Of a stretch of DNA of 6,872 bases, positions 1 to 4,563 are shown piece after piece (position 1 is the first letter of the stretch; every line of letters begins with the position of its first letter). Location of the stretch: NCBI GenBank assembly GCA_028821035.1, contig JAPPHP010000046.1, forward strand, positions 8,061 to 14,932, in the 5' to 3' direction. The DNA comes from Gammaproteobacteria bacterium. GTDB taxonomy: Bacteria; Pseudomonadota; Gammaproteobacteria; Pseudomonadales; Azotimanducaceae. The translations under genes and the position numbers were made by a program. The notes under the pieces are model-generated. The model was not told where the DNA came from and searched no databases. It saw only the letters and a program-made list of their open reading frames with translations.

Positions 1-737
1 TCGTCGTCGGTGAGCGTGATCCCGAGGGTCTCGTACACCGCGCGGCAGTGAGACAGCGAGATGTCGATGAAGCGCCGCCAGTAATCCCGGACGGCCTCGT
101 CGCCCCGCTGGAGGTCGACCACCGTGCGCCGTGCCCGGTCCGCGAAGGCCGTGTCCGCATCGAAGCGCTTGCGCGCCTCGGCGTAGAAGACCTCCAGGTC
201 CTTCAGTTCCGCGGCGTACTCCTGACGGTCTTCCAGATGGGCCACGAGCATGCCGAACTGCGTGCCCCAGTCGCCGACGTGGTTCTGGCGGATCACGTCG
301 TGGCCCAGCGCCTCCAGGATCCGCGCCATGGCGTCGCCGATAGTGGTGCGCAAGTGACCGACGTGCATCTCCTTGGCCAGATTCGGCGAGGAGTAGTCGA
401 GGACCACCCGGTCGGGGTCCCCGGTGCGCTCGATGTCGACGCTGCCCAGGCGCTCCGACAGGAACGGGCCGGCGAGCGTGATGTTGACGAAACCCGGTCC
501 GGCGACCTCCACCTGTTCGGCGATTCCCGGATCCGCGTCTGTGAACGCATCGGCGACCGCGGTGGCAAGGTCGCGCGGGTTGGTGCGCAGGCGCTTGGCG
601 GCGGCCATCGCGCCGTTCGCCTGGTAGTCCCCGAATTCCGGTCGCCCCGCGGGGCGCACCATCGGCTCGGGATCGGCAACACCCGCCGCGCGGAACGCGT
701 CCGCGACGCGTCCCGAAAGAAACCCCCGCAGGTTCAC
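1..737 (-). CDS. argS: Arginyl-tRNA synthetase, N-terminal part (cut by left edge)
   Basis: Class I aminoacyl-tRNA synthetase that charges tRNA-Arg with arginine in the cytoplasm. The visible 245 residues are roughly the first 40% of a family that is usually 550-590 residues long. Residues 1-100 form the ArgRS-specific N-terminal domain that contacts the tRNA D-loop, including FGDYQANGAMAAAK at 35-48 and AGPGFVNI at 79-86. The catalytic domain follows with SPNLAKEMHVGH at 117-128, where HVGH (125-128) is the HIGH-type ATP-binding signature. It ends at GITLTDDD, so the rest of the catalytic and anticodon-binding domains lies outside. I chose GTG at 737 because the protein then begins VNLRGFLSGRV, like known ArgS N-termini (MNI-type). 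It starts 5 bases after the cold-shock gene's stop, with no strong Shine-Dalgarno sequence, so it is probably the distal gene of the yciB operon. Identity is near certain. Confidence 0.96.
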   Translation of the reverse strand, partial: MNLRGFLSGRVADAFRAAGVADPEPMVRPAGRPEFGDYQANGAMAAAKRLRTNPRDLATAVADAFTDADPGIAEQVEVAGPGFVNITLAGPFLSERLGSVDIERTGDPDRVVLDYSSPNLAKEMHVGHLRTTIGDAMARILEALGHDVIRQNHVGDWGTQFGMLVAHLEDRQEYAAELKDLEVFYAEARKRFDADTAFADRARRTVVDLQRGDEAVRDYWRRFIDISLSHCRAVYETLGITLTDD

Positions 738-742
738 CGTGG

Positions 743-1237
743 TCAGTCGCCGTCCGGCGACACGTCCTCCGCCTGCCAGCCCTTGCTGCGCTCGACCGCG
801 ACGAACGTCACGCGCTGACCGTCGCGCAGGTTCCCGCGCCGGTCGCCGTCCGAGCGTATGGACCGGTGATGGACGAATATCTCGTCGCCGTCCTCGCGGA
901 TGACGAACCCGAACCCCTTCGAGCGGCTGAACCACTTGACAGTGCCGGTCTCCCTGGGTCCATCGGCCGCCGGGCGCGACTGCGGACGCGCTTCCCGCGG
1001 CGCCCGCGAACGCCCGCGGCCCTGGCCTCGAGAACGGGGACCCCGGGAACGGGAACCCCGGCCACGGGCGTTCCGACCGATGCGCATCGCGGCGAGCCCG
1101 GATGCCAGGCACGCGAGGAACACCACCGCAAGCAGGCCCAGGTGACTGCCCCCGAGCAGCCACCGGTACGCTTCCGCCGCGACCACGGCGAGCAGGGCGG
1201 CGATCGCCGCCGCCGTCAGGAACCTTTGCGCTGTCAC
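743..1237 (-). CDS. Membrane-anchored cold-shock-domain protein with RG/RS-rich linker
   Basis: A 164-residue protein. GTG at 1237 is chosen because it overlaps the isomerase stop by four bases (GTGA). Two hydrophobic segments at about 6-28 and 33-50 are separated by a short GGSH turn and predict a membrane hairpin. Residues 52-90 are a basic, Arg/Gly/Ser-rich, probably disordered linker. Residues 97-159 are a cold-shock (CspA-type OB-fold) domain with GTVKWF at 98-103, RNP1 KGFGFV at 107-112 and RNP2-like EIFVHH at 119-124. Positive-inside topology places the linker and nucleic-acid-binding domain in the cytoplasm. Cold-shock domains bind single-stranded RNA or DNA. A role in holding RNA at the inner membrane is inference. 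Small membrane proteins joined to cold-shock domains exist in other proteobacteria, but I know of no defined function. The gene lies between the isomerase and argS. I am sure of the domains and unsure of the role. Confidence 0.85.
   Translation of the reverse strand: MTAQRFLTAAAIAALLAVVAAEAYRWLLGGSHLGLLAVVFLACLASGLAAMRIGRNARGRGSRSRGPRSRGQGRGRSRAPREARPQSRPAADGPRETGTVKWFSRSKGFGFVIREDGDEIFVHHRSIRSDGDRRGNLRDGQRVTFVAVERSKGWQAEDVSPDGD
1031..1061. repeat. 15-bp tandem repeat inside the cold-shock gene linker
   Basis: Two adjacent 15-bp units, 1032-1046 and 1047-1061, differ at one base (GAACGGGGACCCCGG and GAACGGGAACCCCGG on the plus strand). On the coding strand they give RGSRS (residues 60-64) then RGPRS (65-69), followed by a decayed RGQGR. 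The unit length is a multiple of three, so gain or loss of a copy would keep the frame. The units also contain short G/C palindromes that could form hairpins in DNA or mRNA. Confidence 0.8.
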
Positions 1238-1803
1238 GGCCGCCGATACGCCTTCGTGATGACCACCGGCTCGACGGGCACGTCCCGCATGCCCATCTTC
1301 GTGCCCGTCTTCGTGCGTTCGATCTCGTGCGCCGCGTCCATGCCCTCGATGACGCGGCCGAACACCGTGTAGCCGGGCCGCCCAGGGCGGTAGTTGAGGC
1401 TGTCGTTGTCGGTCATGTTGACGTAGAACTGCGCGCCCGCCGAGTCCGGGTCCGAGGTGCGCGCCATCGAGAGCGTGTAGCGGTCGTTCGCGACGCGGTT
1501 GTTCGACTCGTTCACCACCGTGCGGGGCGCTTCCTTGTACGTCATGTCCGCCGTGTGACCGCCGGCCTGAATGACGAAGCCCTCGATGACCCGGTGGAAG
1601 ATCAGGCCGTCGTAGAAACCTGCGTCGACCAGGTCCAGGAAGTTCTCCACGGTCTTCGGCGACTTGTCCTCGAAGAGTTCGACGGCGAGATCGCCCATGC
1701 TGGTCTCCAGCACGACGACCGGATTGTCGGCGACGGCCGTGCCGGACAGCGTGGCCGACAGCAGTCCGGCCACCAGTCCGTGCCGGTGGGGTGCGTGTTT
1801 CAT
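1234..1803 (-). CDS. Exported cyclophilin-type peptidyl-prolyl cis-trans isomerase (PpiA-like)
   Basis: Catalyses cis-trans isomerisation of X-Pro bonds during protein folding, here probably in the periplasm. The 189-residue product starts with a signal peptide: basic residues at 2-7, a hydrophobic core at 9-22, and a likely cleavage after AVA at 23-25. The cyclophilin domain follows. FHRVIEGFVIQAGG at 69-82 contains the catalytic arginine R71 and the active-site FxxQ. SMARTSDPDSAGAQFYVN at 112-129 holds the QF substrate pocket, and a GYTVFG motif lies near the C-terminal side. These match E. coli PpiA closely in order. ATG at 1803 overlaps the pdxJ stop (ATGA), and AAGGAG lies 8 bases upstream. 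A longer in-frame reading exists but would bury the signal peptide. The cyclophilin family is certain and the periplasmic location is likely. The symbol is left blank because cytoplasmic PpiB paralogues are similar. Confidence 0.93.
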   Translation of the reverse strand: MKHAPHRHGLVAGLLSATLSGTAVADNPVVVLETSMGDLAVELFEDKSPKTVENFLDLVDAGFYDGLIFHRVIEGFVIQAGGHTADMTYKEAPRTVVNESNNRVANDRYTLSMARTSDPDSAGAQFYVNMTDNDSLNYRPGRPGYTVFGRVIEGMDAAHEIERTKTGTKMGMRDVPVEPVVITKAYRRP

Positions 1804-2597
1804 TCCCTGTTCTCCTTGCTGATTCCCTGTGCAATCGCATCGAGGTACTTGCCCACCGTCGCCGGCAGGCCCCACTCCAGCGCGTCCGCCGTCAGGGCGT
1901 GGCCGATCGACACTTCGGCGATCCCGCCCATGGCGACGAAGCGCGCCAGGTTGTCCAGGTTGAGGTCGTGGCCGGCGTTGACGCCGAGGCCGAGTTCGCC
2001 GGCGTATCGCGCCGCTTCGCGGTAGACCCGGCGGCTCTCCTCCGCGTCGTCACCTTCGGCGCCGCACCGCTCCACGATCTCGGCGTAGGGTCCCGTGTAG
2101 AGTTCGATACGGTCGGCGCCGCAGTCGGCCGCACCGCGGATCTGCTCCCGCACGGGATCCACGAAGAGGCTCACCCGGGCGCCCCAGCCCCGGTAGCGGG
2201 TGACGACCGCCGCCAACCGGTCCGCGTCCGCGGCGTCCGAGAAGTCCCAGCCGTGGTCGGACGTCAGTTGACCGTCCGCGTCCGGTACCAGCGTCGCCTG
2301 GTGCGGCCGCGCGGATTCGATCAGTTGGTCGAAGCCCGGGTACCCGTTGGCGCGCGGTCCCGCGTAGGGATTGCCCTCGATGTTGAACTCGATCTGCGGA
2401 TATGCGCGCACCACGTCGGCCAGCGCCGCGACGTCGTCCGGGCGGATATGGCGCTGGTCGGGCCTCGGATGCGCGGTGACGCCCTGGGCCCCCGCGGCGA
2501 TGACGGTGCGTGCCGCATCCGCCACGGACGGCCGCGCCCCCTCGCGCGCGTTGCGCAGCCAGGCGACCTTGTTGAGGTTGACCGAGAGCGCCGTCAC
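1800..2597 (-). CDS. pdxJ: Pyridoxine 5'-phosphate synthase PdxJ
   Basis: Last step of DXP-dependent vitamin B6 synthesis: condenses 1-deoxy-D-xylulose 5-phosphate with 3-amino-2-oxopropyl phosphate (1-amino-acetone 3-phosphate) to give pyridoxine 5'-phosphate, as a cytoplasmic TIM barrel. The 265 residues are slightly longer than E. coli PdxJ (about 243). SVNLNKVAWLRNAR at 5-18 is the N-terminal signature. HPRPDQRHIR at 43-52 carries the active-site histidine H43. IEFNIEGNP at 69-77 includes the probable catalytic glutamate E70. VSLFVDP lies at 142-148, RIELYTGPYA at 163-172, NAGHDLNLDNL at 207-217 with catalytic H210, and SIGHAL at 230-235 binds phosphate. The HPRPD, IEGNP and TSDHGWDF wording resembles Xanthomonas and Bacteroidetes PdxJ more than E. 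coli. The GTG at 2597 overlaps the previous stop (GTGA) and gives VTALSVNLN. pdxJ often neighbours recO and acpS in gammaproteobacteria, so this position is unusual. Confidence 0.95.
   Translation of the reverse strand: MTALSVNLNKVAWLRNAREGARPSVADAARTVIAAGAQGVTAHPRPDQRHIRPDDVAALADVVRAYPQIEFNIEGNPYAGPRANGYPGFDQLIESARPHQATLVPDADGQLTSDHGWDFSDAADADRLAAVVTRYRGWGARVSLFVDPVREQIRGAADCGADRIELYTGPYAEIVERCGAEGDDAEESRRVYREAARYAGELGLGVNAGHDLNLDNLARFVAMGGIAEVSIGHALTADALEWGLPATVGKYLDAIAQGISKENRE
1812..1817 (-). promoter_or_regulatory. Shine-Dalgarno site for the peptidyl-prolyl isomerase
   Basis: AAGGAG on the minus strand lies 8 bases upstream of the ATG at 1803 and within the last codons of pdxJ. It is the best ribosome-binding site in the operon. 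It fixes the start that leaves a clean signal peptide. Confidence 0.8.
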
Positions 2598-3268
2598 GCC
2601 CAGGAATTGCGCCGTGGACGCGACTTGATGGCGGCCCCGAGCAGCAGCCCGACGAGCACCAGGCCCCCGCCGATCAGCATCCACTGCCGCTCCACGTTCT
2701 GCTCCAGGCCGTCGCGTTGGGCGAGCAGGTCGTCCACCTCCGCGCGCAGGTTGGTGTTGAGCTGCACCAGGTCCTGGTTGTTCTCGTAGAGTCCGAGTCC
2801 CTCTTCGGCGGAACTCCGGACGCGTTCCAGTTCCTCCTCGAGTCCGGCGTACGCGCGTTGCAGGTCCGCGTGGGACCGCTCGATCTCCCTCGCGTTGGCC
2901 AGGGCGGCCGCCGCGTCGTTCCCCGCGAGCAGCCCCTCGAGCTCGGCGATCCGCTCCCTGGCGTCGGCCAACTGGATCCGCGCGATCGGCTCGTCCACCA
3001 GGTACTGGTTCGGCAGCCAGCCCTCGTTGCCGCTCGGTAGGCGCACGTGCGTGAAACCCGCGTCCTCGTCCACTTCCAGCGCTTCCACGACGGTGCCCGT
3101 GGGGAGGCCCCAATGGAGGATGCGGTGCCCTCCCGAAGGGCCGCTGCGCAACGGCACGCGGTACTCGTCGGAGATGTACATGGTGGTCTGCGCCGCCGCC
3201 GGGAGCGCCGGCGCGAGCAAGGCGGCGAGGGCGCAGGCGCACGCGAACCGCTTCAGGGGTCCGTTCAC
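2594..3268 (-). CDS. SH3-and-anchor domain envelope protein (TIGR04211 / YgiM-like)
   Basis: A 224-residue protein with the architecture of the SH3-and-anchor family that includes E. coli YgiM. An N-terminal signal peptide (2-26) has basic KR, a hydrophobic Ala/Leu core and AAAQ at the end. A bacterial SH3 domain follows at about 28-92, with YISDEYRVPLRSGPS at 31-45 and NEGWLPNQYL at 81-90. A long charged coiled coil runs over about 95-190. A C-terminal transmembrane helix spans 196-214 and ends in a short basic tail, KSRPRR. The SH3 and coiled-coil parts should therefore sit in the periplasm, anchored at the C-terminus. Molecular function is unknown; a cell-wall role is a guess from the SH3 fold. 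GTG at 3268 overlaps the yciB stop (GTGA), and AAGGAG lies 10 bases upstream at 3284-3279. Its own stop overlaps pdxJ. Confidence 0.9.
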   Translation of the reverse strand: MNGPLKRFACACALAALLAPALPAAAQTTMYISDEYRVPLRSGPSGGHRILHWGLPTGTVVEALEVDEDAGFTHVRLPSGNEGWLPNQYLVDEPIARIQLADARERIAELEGLLAGNDAAAALANAREIERSHADLQRAYAGLEEELERVRSSAEEGLGLYENNQDLVQLNTNLRAEVDDLLAQRDGLEQNVERQWMLIGGGLVLVGLLLGAAIKSRPRRNSWA

Positions 3269-3825
3269 TGCCGCTCGGCTCCTTCCATGGCTTCCTCGTC
3301 GGGCAACTGCCCGGTGGCGGCCAGGTAGCCGACGCTGCCCACCGTGAGGACGACCGGGATCGCGAACGCGGAGACGAGCTTGTACGTCACCCACGCCTGC
3401 TCGCTGAACCCGTAGGCGACCGCGAGGTTGGCGCCGCCGGCGGCCAGCATGGCGACGCCCCAGCCCCACGTCAGGTGCGCCCAGGCCCGGTCGGGCAGCA
3501 CCAGCATCCTGAGCGCCTTCTGGATGTGGTCGCCCGAGCCGACGTAGCGGCTGACGACGATGGCGCAGGCCATGATCCAGTAGACGATCGTCGGCTTCCA
3601 CTGGATGAACGCCTTGTTCTGGAAGAGCAGCGTCAGCGCGCCGGAGACCAGGGCGACCCAGATCACCACCCACATCTGCCGGCTGACCGGCCAGCCCTTC
3701 CACTTGAACACGGCCAGCTGCACGACCGCGGTCGCCATCAGCGCCGCGGTCGCCACGAAGATGTCCGTGAACACGTAGACCCCGACGAACGCCAGGACCG
3801 GAAGGAAATCGACCAACTGCTTCAT
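3265..3825 (-). CDS. yciB: Inner-membrane septation protein YciB (IspZ family)
   Basis: A 186-residue polytopic inner-membrane protein, close to the usual family length of about 180. It begins MKQLVDFLPVLAFVGVYVFTDIF like E. coli YciB and has about five hydrophobic spans at roughly 6-25, 27-40, 50-70, 77-94 and 118-175. The conserved ALTLLFQNKAFIQWKPTIVYW (63-83) is the family hallmark. Members are linked to septation and envelope integrity and interact with elongation and division proteins; no enzymatic activity is known. ATG at 3825 is the only usable start, because an in-frame TGA lies one codon upstream at 3831-3829. No Shine-Dalgarno sequence is at normal distance; an AGGAG at 3846-3842 is 16 bases away. 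It is the promoter-proximal gene of the leftward operon and diverges from yciO with 21 bases between start codons. A YciI gene, which I recall next to yciB in pseudomonads, is absent. Confidence 0.95.
   Translation of the reverse strand: MKQLVDFLPVLAFVGVYVFTDIFVATAALMATAVVQLAVFKWKGWPVSRQMWVVIWVALVSGALTLLFQNKAFIQWKPTIVYWIMACAIVVSRYVGSGDHIQKALRMLVLPDRAWAHLTWGWGVAMLAAGGANLAVAYGFSEQAWVTYKLVSAFAIPVVLTVGSVGYLAATGQLPDEEAMEGAERQ
3279..3284 (-). promoter_or_regulatory. Shine-Dalgarno site for the SH3-and-anchor gene
   Basis: AAGGAG on the minus strand lies 10 bases before GTG at 3268, inside the end of yciB. It supports the GTG that overlaps the yciB stop rather than a longer in-frame reading that would destroy the signal peptide. 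Confidence 0.65.
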
Positions 3826-3833
3826 ATTTCACG

Positions 3834-3840
3834 GATAATA
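3834..3840. promoter_or_regulatory. Candidate shared bidirectional -10 element between yciB and yciO
   Basis: The only sizeable AT-rich patch in the 21-base gap between the divergent starts reads GATAAT on the plus strand (3834-3839) and TATTAT on the minus strand (3840-3835). Each matches the sigma-70 -10 consensus TATAAT at five of six positions. If either is used, transcription would start around 3846-3847 rightward and around 3828 leftward, within a few bases of each ATG. The -35 regions are weak: CTGAAG with 17-base spacing on the minus strand and nothing good on the plus strand. Neither gene has a normally spaced Shine-Dalgarno sequence, which fits leaderless or near-leaderless mRNAs. 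This is inferred from sequence only. Confidence 0.55.
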
Positions 3841-3846
3841 GCTCCT

Positions 3847-4479
3847 ATGAGCCAATTCTTCAGCGTTCACCCCACCCATCCGCAGGCGCGGCTGCTTGCC
3901 CGCGCGGCGGAGATCGCCAAGGGTGGCGGGGTGATCGTCTACCCCACGGACTCGACCTACGCCCTGGGGTGCCATATCGGTGACAAGGCGGCCCTGGACC
4001 GCATCCGGGATATCCGCGGGCTGCATCCGCGGCATCACTTCACGCTCATGTGCCGCGACCTTTCGGAGCTCGCGGCGTACGCCATGGTCGACAACACCAG
4101 CTACCGCATCCTCAAGCACTACACGCCGGGGCCGATCACGTTCATCCTGAAGGCGACGCGGGAAGTGCCGCGGCGGCTGATGAGCCGGCGCCGGACGATC
4201 GGGCTGCGCGTTCCGGACAGCCCGGTCAGCCTAGGCCTCCTCGCGCAGCTCCAGGAGCCGCTGATGTCGACGACGCTGCTGCTGCCGGGCGACGAGTACG
4301 CGATGACGGAGGCCCAGGACATCCGCGACCGCCTCGAGGGCGTCGTGGACCTCATCATCGACGGCGGACCCTGCCTGCGGGAGCTGACCACGGTGGTCGA
4401 TCTGACCGACAGCCTGCCCCAGGTCACGCGGGCCGGGCTCGGCGACTTCGAGTTGTCGCCACCCAAGCCGTCGCTTTAG
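3847..4479 (+). CDS. yciO: YciO, YrdC/Sua5-type nucleotide-binding protein (L-threonylcarbamoyladenylate synthase-like)
   Basis: A 210-residue cytoplasmic protein of the YrdC/TsaC superfamily. TsaC and Sua5 make threonylcarbamoyl-AMP for the t6A modification of tRNA. YciO is a related branch whose physiological role is less clear. The start MSQFFSVHP and the body follow E. coli YciO: GGVIVYPTDSTYALGC at 27-42, then HFTLMCRDLSELAAYA, YTPGPITFILKATREVPRRL, RTIGLRVPDSP, STTLLLPG, and TTVVDLTDSLPQVTRAGLGD near the C-terminus. Basic and nucleotide-binding surface residues of the fold are retained. ATG at 3847 is set by the match to YciO; there is no Shine-Dalgarno sequence. It heads the rightward group. 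In many gammaproteobacteria yciO lies near a PHP-domain gene (trpH/rnm) and scpAB, but here the PHP gene is not between yciB and yciO. Its TAG stop lies inside a tandem repeat. Family is certain; the reaction is inferred. Confidence 0.93.
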   Translation: MSQFFSVHPTHPQARLLARAAEIAKGGGVIVYPTDSTYALGCHIGDKAALDRIRDIRGLHPRHHFTLMCRDLSELAAYAMVDNTSYRILKHYTPGPITFILKATREVPRRLMSRRRTIGLRVPDSPVSLGLLAQLQEPLMSTTLLLPGDEYAMTEAQDIRDRLEGVVDLIIDGGPCLRELTTVVDLTDSLPQVTRAGLGDFELSPPKPSL

Positions 4480-4519
4480 CGGGAGCCGTCGCTTTAGCGG
4501 GAGCCGTCGCCCTGGCGCG
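4466..4519. repeat. 18-bp tandem repeat spanning the yciO stop codon
   Basis: AGCCGTCGCTTTAGCGGG occurs twice without change (4466-4483 and 4484-4501). A third diverged copy at 4502-4519 matches at 14 of 18 positions. The first unit contains the last codons of yciO and its TAG stop at 4477-4479. The unit is six codons long, so the second copy repeats Pro-Ser-Leu-stop in the same frame. The third copy has lost the TAG and runs on to TAA at 4528-4530. It abuts the trpS promoter. It looks like slippage duplication and has no spacers. Confidence 0.9.
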
Positions 4520-4522
4520 CGC

Positions 4523-4531
4523 TGCTATAAT
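4523..4531 (+). promoter_or_regulatory. Perfect extended -10 promoter upstream of trpS
   Basis: TGCTATAAT matches the extended -10 consensus TGnTATAAT at every defined position, in an otherwise very GC-rich gap. No good -35 hexamer lies 16-18 bases upstream, where the third 18-bp repeat sits; extended -10 promoters often do without one. The expected start of transcription is near 4538, which gives trpS-scpA-scpB an independent promoter with a leader of about 26 bases. Because the TTG at 4531 overlaps this element, it cannot be the start codon on that transcript. Confidence 0.7.
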
Positions 4532-4563
4532 TGCCGCCGCGTGTTCACGACCACCCCGTTCAC

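Noticed and set aside
48..818. Plus-strand open frame of about 256 codons opposite argS.
   Set aside because: The minus strand encodes an unmistakable ArgS N-terminus. The plus-strand frame has no motif and biased composition.
1791..2789. Plus-strand open frame of about 330 codons opposite pdxJ.
   Set aside because: No recognisable domain, composition typical of a high-GC shadow, and it lies fully antisense to well-supported pdxJ and SH3 genes.
3269..3832. Upstream in-frame extension of the SH3-and-anchor gene through yciB.
   Set aside because: It lies out of frame over the clearly recognisable YciB protein and would bury the signal peptide that follows GTG at 3268.
4466..4519. Possible CRISPR fragment or rho-independent terminator in the 18-bp repeats.
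   Set aside because: The units are directly adjacent with no spacers, so it is not CRISPR. The small CGCT/AGCG inverted repeat has a loop too short for a stable hairpin and no run of T follows, so a terminator is not supported.
4531..4563. TTG at 4531 as the trpS start.
   Set aside because: Its first base is the last base of the TATAAT element, so it would not be on the transcript made from that promoter. The 11 additional residues also lack similarity to TrpS N-termini.
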